From Macrocybe gigantea (lineage: Eukaryota > Basidiomycota > Agaricomycetes > Agaricales > Callistosporiaceae): DNA of 64,000 nt. The notes under the pieces are model-generated. The model ran no database searches and had not been told where the DNA came from. It saw only the letters and a list, made by a program, of their open reading frames with translations. The stretch is from contig SJRY01000146.1 of NCBI GenBank assembly GCA_011319805.1, positions 186,001 through 250,000 of the forward strand, read 5' to 3'. Positions 8,770 to 18,188 of the stretch are shown in pieces; position 1 is the first letter of the stretch; each line of letters opens with the position of its first letter. Position numbers and translations under genes: made by a program.

Positions 8770-11700
8770 ACCATCCAAGGGGACAAACCACCAAAGAGGA
8801 AAGAACTCGCAGTACCAGCAAGAATACGAACACGAAAAGGAATCGCAACGATAACACCAGAAGTCGATAGCGGAGCAGATAGGACCTGCATCAACACCGC
8901 GATAGTAGCGAAAACAGGACTGAAAACACGACGAATCAAGAAGATTCCCATCATAAATGCAGACGGATCACCCAACCGCCAGAAAACAGCAGACCGGGTA
9001 GCGGAGGTCCACATTGACATTAAAGGACACAAGGAGCACATGGAAGCCATCGTACTCGACATCGGAAAAACCGACATGCTACTAGGACATGACTGGCTTG
9101 TCTACCACAACCCAACAATCAAATGGAGGACAGGAGAAGTTGTCTTCGACAGATACCCTAAAACATGCAAAATAAACCACCAGACGATTAAGATACAGAA
9201 GATGGCTGAACCAGCGAAAACCACAGCTAGCGACAAGACAGGAACCCAGATACCCCCATATCTGATCAGATTCAAACACCTCTTCAAGGAGAAGAACTTT
9301 GATCGCTTACCAGACCACAAAGAATGGGACCATGAAATAAACTTAACAAAGGATGCACCCAAAACGATACCGAGCAAGGTTTATCTGATGACACAGAAAG
9401 AACTAGAGGAGCTAGATGCCTTCGTTGAAGAAGGATTATGAACAGAAAAAATACGCCCATCGAAATCGCCTTACGCAGCACCCTGCTTCTTTCGCAACAA
9501 GAAGGATGGAAGCAAACGACTCATCCAAGACTACCGAGAGATAAACAAATATACAGTCAAGGACAAGTTCCCACTACCACGCATCAGCGAGCTCCTTGAC
9601 GTATTACAAGGAGCAAAGTACTTTAGCAAGATCGATATTATCTGGGGATACAATAACGTGTGCATCTGGAAAGGGGATGAATGGAAGGCAGCCTTCCTAA
9701 CAGCAAGAGGACTCTTCGAACCAACAGTCATGTACTTTGGGCAGTGCAATGCACCAGGCACTTTTAGCCGAATGATGGCGAGCCTCTTCCAAGACCAAAT
9801 ACGAAGGAGAGTGTGCATAATCTATATGGATGACATCATAATCATCAGACGAACATGAGAGGAACTCCAAAAGAACACCATAGAAGTCATGGAAATACTG
9901 AACAAGAACGACCTATTCATCAAAGGACCGAAATGCGTCTGGGAATCATCAAAAGTCCCAGTACTAGGATACATCGTAGGAGAAGGGAAGGTAGAAATGG
10001 AACCAGAAAAGATCACAGCCATACAATCCTGGCCAACCCCAAAGACGAAGAAAGAACTACAAAAGTTCTTGGGATTCACGAACTTTTACCGACGATTCAT
10101 CAAGGGATATGCAAAGGTCGCTAAACCCCTGATGGAGTTGACTGGAAACAAAGCATTCCAGTGGACAGACAAGCAACAGGACGCTTTCAAAGAGCTGATC
10201 CGACATATAACCTCAGCACCCATTCTAGCACTACCACAAACAGAAGGAAAATTCTGAGTTGAAACGGACGCCTCAGGATATGCCATTGGAGCGGTACTAT
10301 CACAACAGCAGAAAGGACTATGGCATCTGATCGCATTCATTTCGAGATGCATGACCCCAGCGGAACAAAACTATGAAATCTACGACAAGGAACTTCTTGT
10401 GATAATGGTCGCACTAAAGACATGGAGACAATACCTCCTCGAAGCTCAAGAGAAGTTCGAAATATTGACGGATCACAAAAACCTATCATACTTCCAGAAG
10501 CCACAGCGACTCAATTCGAGACAGATTGGCTGGTACCTGAAATTACAGGAATATGACTACGAACTACGACACATACCAGGAAAGGCGAATGGAAAAGCGG
10601 ATGTCCTGTCACGGATGGCAGGATATGGAGAAAACCTAGCAGAGCAGGACGACATACAAATGATCAAAGAAGCAGCATTCATTCGACATCTGAAAGAGAA
10701 TAATGAACGAGACTTCGAATTTATGATGTTTGAGGATGAACACCCACGGAAAGAAGAAGCAGAAAATAACGAAACAATACAAACAAGAGGAATCATGATG
10801 ATCGAAACCTCAAGGATAGAACAAATTTGACAATGCACACGAAGGGAAACGATCGTAACAACAGGACTGAAGGAAAAACCACACTGGTTCACAGAAGACG
10901 ACCACATCATATATGTAGGAGGAAAAATCTATGTTCCTCCAGACAACAAACTGAAGGAAAACATCATGTTTGAACACCACGACACACCCATCGGAGGATA
11001 CCCAGGGCAATACCGCATGCACGAGCTCATAAGCCACACCTATTGGTGGCCATCAATGCTAATGGACATCAAGAAGTATGTCAATGGATGTGAAACATGT
11101 CAGTGAAACAAAATCATCCGACAAAAGAAACACGCACCCCTGCACCCACACGAAGTCCCACAACAACCATGGGAAGATATTGGAGTAGATCTCATAGGAC
11201 CGCTACCCAGCTCGAATGGCTTTAATGCCATCGCTGCAGTCACAGACCGCCTGACCAAGATGATCCACCTAGTTCCCACAAAGACTGAACTCACAGCAGA
11301 AGGTCTCGCATGACTATACCGAGACAACATGTGGTGGCTTCATGGAATCCCATGAAAGATCATCAGTGATCGAGAACCCCAGTTCGCAGCGCGATTCATG
11401 ACAGCACTTCTAAAATTACTCAGAACAAAGCAAAATCTATCAACGGCCTATCACCCACAGACAGATGGACAGGCAGAACGATCCCACCAAGAAACGGAAG
11501 CCTTCCTCAGAAGCTTCACAAACAACTTACAGGACAATTGGGCAGAATGGATAGCAATCACAGAATACCAGTACAATGACAAGATGCACCAGGGAACGAA
11601 GGAGACACCATTCTACCTCAACTATGGAATGCACCCCTGGAAGGGAGAGCCACAGACGACAGAAGGGAATAACCCTGCAGCAAAAGACTTCATCAAAAGA

Positions 11701-12279
11701 ATGAACCAAATACGAAAGGAAGCAAATGCTGTGCTGCAATATGTACAAATATGAGCCAAAGACAATTACGATGCAAGATGAAAACCCACCCGTGAATACA
11801 AGAAAGGGGATAGAGTATGGCTAGAGGCCACCAATATCACAGTCAATCGACCATCAAAGAAGTTATCGGCACTCCAATATGGACCATTCAAGGTGGTTGA
11901 AAAGAAAGGAGCCTCGGCATATCGCCTGGAACTCCCAGCATCATGGCAGCTGATACACCCCGTGTTCAAAGAAACACTGCTCATGCCTTACAAAGGACCC
12001 CATTTCAAGATACAAGAGCGACCATCACCACCACCTCCTGAAATCATAAATGATGAAGAAGAGTATGAGATAGAAGAGATCCTAAAAAGGAAGAAACAAG
12101 GGAGGGGGACGCTATTCCTGGTCAAATGGAAAGGATACGGATACGAAGAGAACACATGGATCAAAGAGAAGGAACTGGGGAATGCGCAGCAAGCTCTAGA
12201 CCACTTCCTAAAGAAGACTGCGAACCAGGATAAAAGGATCATGACAAGAGGGAAGAAGACCAAAAATCGCACTTCATGA
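8770..12279 (+). pseudogene. pol: pol of the chromovirus: protease, RT, RNase H, integrase, chromodomain; nine TGA stops
   Basis: One frame runs throughout. Protease: VDSGADR (8863-8883). Reverse transcriptase: KSPYAAPCFF to IIYMDDIII (YMDD near 9820). RNase H: VETDASGYAIG and TDHKNLSYF. Integrase: zinc-binding CETCQ, a DLIGPLPSS core, and STAYHPQTDGQAERSHQ. Chromodomain: IEEILKRKK, LVKWKGYGYEENTW (about 12070-12200). Stops at 9439, 9856, 10255, 10828, 11104, 11311, 11353, 11752 and 11779 are all TGA, and at each the family pattern suggests Arg (CGA). The final TGA at 12277 is the natural end. This copy cannot make Pol. Confidence 0.93.
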
Positions 12280-12674
12280 CCACCAACGCCCCCATCAGCA
12301 TCAACAGCAGCGAGGACAGCCACGCACCTACCCCCAACCACCCAAGCGACCTTGAGAATCTAGCAAAGATTCTCAACGCTAGCGACTACATGGACCCCCT
12401 CGCCATCACACTTGGCACATATATGCACTATGTTATGACTGTCCGCACACACCTCTGGACCGGGCGAACCCCTGATGGGACTGGTCCCACTGCAGCTGAA
12501 CGTATTGCACTTCGCAAGGTGATGGAAATGCTTTGCACAGAAAACTGGCAACTTAAACTCCTCACCACCACACTCCATCACATCCGTGCCTATAATGAAG
12601 AGCTCATTCATACATGGGCCCCGTGTGCTGTGACCGCCTGGGAGACCAATACTGGGTGGGGACAGCTGGACTAA
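12276..12674 (+). CDS. Extra ORF after the chromodomain (132 aa), function unknown
   Basis: Its ATG overlaps the pol stop as ATGA (12276-12279), the layout used for termination-reinitiation. The frame is intact, unlike gag and pol. It is predicted soluble and helical in the middle (PTAAERIALRKVMEML), with Trp- and His-containing ends. I know of no common chromovirus gene here. It could be a structural or regulatory accessory protein, or a captured host fragment. It ends 37 bp before the 3' LTR. Confidence 0.55.
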   Translation: MTTNAPISINSSEDSHAPTPNHPSDLENLAKILNASDYMDPLAITLGTYMHYVMTVRTHLWTGRTPDGTGPTAAERIALRKVMEMLCTENWQLKLLTTTLHHIRAYNEELIHTWAPCAVTAWETNTGWGQLD

Positions 12675-12699
12675 AGTTTTTCGCAAGGACACGAATCTA

Positions 12700-12711
12700 C
12701 AGAGAGGGTGA
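12700..12711 (+). other. Polypurine tract
   Basis: CAGAGAGGGTGA directly precedes the 3' LTR, where plus-strand DNA synthesis would be primed. Confidence 0.6.
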
Positions 12712-13031
12712 TGTTACAGACGTCGCCCAAAGGACCATTCATTTTCTTATCTTATCTTTCCCACATCCCTTATCTTCCCCGTCATGCTGCGCAGCACGCA
12801 GCCATCAAGTCATCCCACTTCCCTAGTCATCCTGAGTCATCTCCTTCCAGTCTTACTCATCCGCAGTCCACAGCATTGCGCAGCCCATGGTCCGTGCTCG
12901 AGTACTGTAATGTATATAAGGACTCCCAGATGTACCAGTAGCACTAGGCTTAATATTCCTTTTGCCATCATCTCAAGACCACTCTCACACTTAGTCTGCC
13001 CAAGTCCTTCTGAGATTCGTCTAGCCTAACA
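12712..13031 (+). repeat. 3' LTR
   Basis: 320 bp with the same tips as the 5' LTR and followed by ATACT, the right copy of the target duplication. Confidence 0.95.
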
Positions 13032-13159
13032 ATACTACACAGCCAGATTTTTTCTTCGTGTAAGTTATCTTCCCGATTTTCTTCTCATACTTAGATATTG
13101 ATGCAGTTTTTCCACGAACCTTGCAATGCTTATCTAGCCTGTCATGTTAGTGATGAGCT

Positions 13160-15653
13160 ATGCCGAGGAGCCACTACATCCAAATTATTGACGGCACCAT
13201 TATCTACTCTCCCAACTCTTCCCGCACAGTTGAAGTTCCACCTATCCGGAACACAGACCACTATCCATTTTTTGAACGCCAGTTAAGCCTCTTTGGGAAA
13301 CCTCGTTGGTGGGCAGACCAAACTGGTTGGCTGAGCTTTCTCCTGTTCAATCCTTCTTTTGCTCGCTACCCTTTCAATCACCTCAATCCAATACCACCGA
13401 TAGTCAATGTTCCAGGCAGTTATGCTTTGCATGCCTCGGCAGCACAAGATTGGAAATGCTTGGAGAACAGACTTATTCATGCGACATCTTTCTTGGGGAC
13501 TTTGTGCAATCTGCCATCCCTCCTTCCGCCTCCGCCTTCAATCTTACATTATGAAGAGACATTTAGATTCCATCACTACATCTATGAGCAAGTCACCTTG
13601 GCAAGAGACTGGTTCGTGACGTGGATGGGGATCTTTTCTTATCGAGTGGCTGTCGCGCTGTCAAATCATCGTAATATTCACGGCCAAGGGGAAGCAAATG
13701 TGATCCCTGAGTGGTTTGAGCCTCTTTCTGCTCAAGGCATCTCCCAAGCATGGCTGAATGGCCTCATCGAGGCTGATTTGGCGACTTTTTCAGCAGATGT
13801 TCCTCGCATTGGTATTTTCCTAAATCTCCTGCGACCCCATGGAACAACTTATTGGGCACCTTCTGTCGACTGGTTTTGCTCGTTCTGTATATCTGTGTGG
13901 TACCCGTGGACTGCAGCCATCTCAGAACAGGCTAAATACAAGAAGGAACTAGCCGCTCTTGCACCACCATCTCATCTCCTGTAAGATGCCTCGACTTGGA
14001 TCTCACATTCCCCCACTCCTCCACGCATCACGCCCATTTTCGTTAGAAAGAGTTCAGCACCGCTGCTTCAAGTTCCACGAGAACAAGAGCCTCTAAGCGC
14101 ACCACCGAACACCCATCCTTCATGGCAGGCATTTTTTGCTCTTCGGGAGAAGCACCATCAACAGAGGATACTTGTTGAAACAGATGTCCAACGCCATGCC
14201 CGTCTTCAGCGTGAAACAAACCCCGCCATCAAGAAGGCCAAAGTCTTTATTTGGGAATGGAGCAACGACGACCCATCGCATTTCGTACGGATCAAGGTCA
14301 CTCAGCGATTTAACGAAGATTATCTCAAAGGTTTTAGTCGACATCAAAGGCGATACGATGCCTTCGAAAATGAATGGGATCTGTGCGAAGAGTTTGGGCC
14401 CGATTCGGACGACGATTCGGACGAGGAAGATCCGATCCCTCCGATCCTGGATGATATCCCTCATATTGAAGATACTGCAGTGGAGTTTTTGTCTTCCCAT
14501 CCCCTTGATCGAGCCAACACTCCCGTACCTGATGAAGAGGGCGTGCAAATTACTTCTCCCAACCTTTTGGAGACACTTGTTCAGCATTTCGGATTCGTTT
14601 CACCTCTTACAGACATTGCCCCTAATTCAGAGGACTTGAAGACTTGGGAGCATTACCAGAAGGCTGTCGGTTTAGTAATAAGTCGATCCCAACAAGAACT
14701 TTCACCGGTTGAAAGGGCCATGTATCATTTCATCCAGAAATTATCGGCAAAAATCCCCAGGTCGATCGGCACTGCAGAATTCGACCATATTCCTCCCGAT
14801 GAATGCATGTGGGATATGAAGGATTCAAATCGACTGGCACTTGCACACTCCCCGATGTTAATGCAAATTCATAAGGTTTCCGAATCGCTTTTCTTACTTC
14901 CTTCTCTGCCGGGGTCTACATATCGCTGGAGACTGGCCTTGATGTCCGCCAGGGATGTGTTGTATGTTTGCCGGCTCACTGAAACTCATTCCTTTACTAT
15001 CGACGGCATAGTGCAAGCCTTGGTTGAACGCGGCATTCCATTTCGCACTTTTGTCCCTGTCAGGAATGCCAATATTCCGCAGCCCCTTTTTAGCATTGTT
15101 GTCTTTGTCCCTATCCGGCTGTCTGGATATTCCTTTTCCTCATATGATTATATGACATATGTCCAGCAGCGTCAAGCTATCCTCACTCAATCTCGTGGTC
15201 GCGCAGCTTTTCTCAAGGGCGGAATTCTGTGGCGACTAGCAAAAGAGTCGCTTACACAGGATTGCGCGCTCAACGGACCTTCCTCGGACATCCTCGAGCA
15301 CAAATTTGCAAGATCAGTGCAAGACCGTCTTTCAGATTCCCAGATGTGGGACGATGAACTTGCTACCGACGAGATGAATATGATATGCGGCCTTTATCGT
15401 TGCTATACAGTATAGTTAGCTGGTGCAACTTCCGCACAGGTACAGTCAGTTAATGATGCTGATCCTAGCATCGAAAAGCAATGAATTTTCATCGCCATCG
15501 AAGACATGGACGAGGTCGCCATCGTTTGCTGGCATCCCACGGCTGAAAATGACATATATGTTGCTTGTCCTTCCCAAAGAAGACTTCTCCATCGATTCCC
15601 AGTGTGGTTTCCTGAGCAAGACAATCAGGGAGGCATCACCGTGAGTCATTAAT
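13160..15653 (+). pseudogene. Large unrecognised protein gene (about 830 codons) with three nonsense changes
   Basis: One frame runs from ATG 13160 to about 15653 and is interrupted only by TAA at 13982, TAG at 15413 and TGA near 15482. Reading through them gives a continuous, well-balanced protein: an aromatic-rich N terminus (PRWWADQTGWLSF), a basic coiled region (ETDVQRHARLQRE), an acidic stretch (FGPDSDDDSDEED) and a C-terminal part with YDYMTYVQQRQAIL and RAAFLKGGILWRL. Each stop is one C-to-T change from CAA, CAG or CGA. The protein resembles dispersed, uncharacterised agaricomycete families; I do not recognise a domain. Confidence 0.65.
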
Positions 15654-16178
15654 CTCGAGGCGGTACTGATTATGATTATGATTACTCGTACTATTGTCAA
15701 TCCCTCTAGAAGCGTTTCGCCTACCTCACAAGATGTGTCTCTTTTGATATATTGTTGCTATGGCTGTCCACTCTGCTAGAACCAGCTTGGCTATAGCAGG
15801 CTTTGAAGGAGCGGGCATCTTTGACATAAATGACGGTATTTGAATTTTTGGAGAAAGTCTGGTACACCTTTTCTCAAGGCCGATTTGCTTTTTCAACAGA
15901 CTTTTCACTGGGTGGCAAATACCATCCCATTCATTGTGTGATCTAGAAGAGGAAATTGATTGCAGCACAATGTTCTTTTTACATGACAAACTTGTCGTTC
16001 TTTGTAACGGAGGGCTTGGTATCCAGAAAGTATAATTTATATTTCATGAAGTGCTGCAGCTAAATCGTGAGACACGTACAGGGTTTTCGACGCAGTCAAA
16101 CCATATCGCTTCCTTTGGAAGATCCCTATTTTCCATAGCAGTCCTAACTTTTGCTATCCGTAAGTTGTTCACAGCCGT
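15654..16178. other. Spacer without a clear gene
   Basis: No convincing frame. Short stretches just before 16179 may be degraded exons of the following remnant. Confidence 0.4.
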
Positions 16179-16831
16179 ATGTCTGATTATTTATCTATTA
16201 TATCATTTAGGCTATATGCTGCCATCTCACCCGATGGAGGATTCATGGTGACTGCACAAGGTCGTACAGTTGCTTGGTATTCGCTAAACGACAGAAGACA
16301 TCTTCGAACACAAGTATACCGGGAATTGAGTATATTTACTGCGATCACATTCCTCGACGGTGAAACAGCCCTTATCATGCAAGATAAGGGTGATATTTTC
16401 GTGACACGACACTCGGTGGGCGAGGGTGGCACCATGATCTTAAGAGTATCCATCAGGCATGCAGGTACACAGAGCACTGGTATGTCTTTGACCTTACTCA
16501 GACACAATGGGAAGATGACTCAGATCGAAAAGATGAAGTTCGACCTCTTCTGGTGAGTCTCTCTTCCTATTGTCGCCTTCTACAAGCGCGTTGAACACCT
16601 ATCACGTTGGTTTCAATCCGGATAGGCATCCCCAATCGTCGCAGGCTGTGAGCCTCTTGTCGCTGTCCACGATATTGAGGGAGCCATGTGCATTGTTAAA
16701 TGCGACGATATTGCCGAGCTATATGCATCGTACCGAGCGAAAGTCTCAAGCTGTCGTGATTTTGTCATTGCATTCTGTGGGGTTGTTATCGGGTATTTCT
16801 GGGCATTCGCTCTCAACCTGAATGGAACCAC
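16179..16831 (+). pseudogene. Remnant of a beta-propeller-like protein with a C-terminal membrane segment
   Basis: The first part (to about 16552) reads like propeller blades: YAAISPDGGFMVTAQG, VAWYSLNDRRHL, ITFLDGETALIMQDKG. After a likely intron (GTGAGT at 16553 to AG at 16625) a different frame reads GCEPLVAVHDIEGA and ends in a hydrophobic segment, FVIAFCGVVIGYFWAFAL, then a stop at 16831. The splice phase does not join the two frames cleanly, so a small indel or another intron is needed. Function unknown. Confidence 0.45.
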
Positions 16832-17156
16832 ATAAACTTTTGCTTCGAAATCGTTGTTCCATTAGATATGATTATATGATGTTTCTCTCAAGTTTCTCTA
16901 TGCTCTGACATATCTTTCGACCAATCCGGAGTCTTTGTCGGTCGCTGTGGAGGTGAGCCACGTGAAGTGGGTCGCGATGTGGTGGGGGAAAGCGTTAGCT
17001 TTCTGACTCAACCATTGACCTGAGCCTGGCCGGGACGAGCTGCTCCCATTGCTGCCAGGAGTCTGCGACGCGCTCGAGAGGCTCGGGCTCCCTTCCTGCA
17101 CTAGGAGGAGGCTCAGGGCAGAGGTGACTCGACTGTGTACAATGTGCTCATTGTTA
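16832..17156. other. Spacer / likely end of the second YR retroelement
   Basis: No clear gene. The terminal repeats of the YR element should lie here, but I could not match them to sequence beyond 21730. Confidence 0.3.
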
Positions 17157-18188
17157 TGTACTCGTTTGTATGTAATCAGCTACGGAACGGTGTGCTACTG
17201 GGTTTGCCTGTAAGTGTGGGGCCATAATCTGAGCATGTTTTCTGAGGTAGACTAGGAAGGCTCGGCTCTCCCATCGACCCATGACCATCATCACGTCGAT
17301 GGGTATGCCCCGCAACAGGTACTCAAGGGTGGCGCCTATTCGAATTCCATGGCCCGGGATATTTGGGAGGTTCGCGCTCTTTGCTGCTTCTGCAATCCGT
17401 GATAGGAAGACTCATCGGGAGAGAGGTCGTCGAGCTTTGGAGGGTCTGGGGGTGTGGGTGAATAGATGCTCATTGGGACTAGGGTTGTTTATTGCTATGT
17501 GCTGATGAAGAGCAGCATCCGGATCGATCGTGCCTGGTTGTGCTGCCCAATAGATGTCTTGTCCATTGATGGGTGCTGTTTTAGTGTGAGGGATATGAAG
17601 GACAGTTACGCGGTCTCCTTGGCGAGACTGGTCTTGTCACAGGTCGGAAATCTTCACATGGTTCTCTGGAATGAAACGATCGATGGCTGGAACTGTGAGC
17701 TCGCCAACCCTTGCTGCCACAAAGAAGCATATGGTCAGGCATGCAAAGACAGCTGCGTCCAATGAGTTGGATGTATCCAGCTGCTGTTTGATCATCGCTA
17801 ACATGTCCGTTGTGAACGGCTCCCGTGGTGGGCATTTGGAGGCAACGGGGGCAATCCTATTTGCTGCCTGCAACATAGCTGACATTTCGACTTCATTGAC
17901 TTCCCAGGGGAGGCCGTGTAGGATGTGCCATGCTCAAATTCCACAGATGTAGTTTTTGACTGTCGTACCTGAGTACATTCCGGCCAAACTCGATGCGAAG
18001 GCCGTTAGAATGGTGGGGGATGCTGGAGCGCGAAGTGGCTCTTCGAATTCTCGTTGGTCACAGAACTGGTGGAAGGCTGCCAAGCCTGTTCCGTATGTCT
18101 CCTGGGTACTTGGTGCCCATGCTTGCGATATGACCTTGATGACTTGCCTAACGTCCTCCTCTGTGAGGGTATCTCTTCGGATATTCAT
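17157..18188 (-). pseudogene. Tyrosine recombinase of the second YR retroelement, two TGA stops
   Basis: The frame opens at ATG 18188 (MNIRRDTLTEEDVRQVI). It is interrupted by TGA at 17934-17936 and 17637-17639 but continues in phase after each, and Arg (CGA) fits both places. The catalytic region reads FFVAARVGELTVP (first Arg), LHIPHTKTAP (Lys), HGIRIGATLEYL (H-x-x-R), MGRWESRAFLVYLRKHAQ (Trp and nucleophile Tyr). All catalytic residues survive. The overlap with pol suggests coupled translation. Confidence 0.82.

Larger units (their letters stand above)
6511..13031 (+). mobile_element. Complete Ty3/chromovirus LTR retrotransposon with ATACT target duplication
   Basis: The element is 6521 bp with 320-bp LTRs and TGTTA...TAACA tips. 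The 5 bases on each side are ATACT (6506-6510 and 13032-13036). Order inside: self-priming site, leader frame, gag, protease, reverse transcriptase, RNase H, integrase, chromodomain, an extra ORF, purine tract. The chromodomain at the end of pol places it in the chromoviruses. The coding frames are broken by many C-to-T nonsense changes, so this copy is dead, but its ends are perfect. An inverted relative occupies 1-874. Confidence 0.96.

Noticed and set aside
9439..11781. TGA read as a sense codon (recoding) in the chromovirus
   Set aside because: The TIRs, LTRs and other elements show general C-to-T decay, TAG also appears in gag, and the pol and recombinase frames themselves end at ordinary stops. 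Mutation explains the pattern better.
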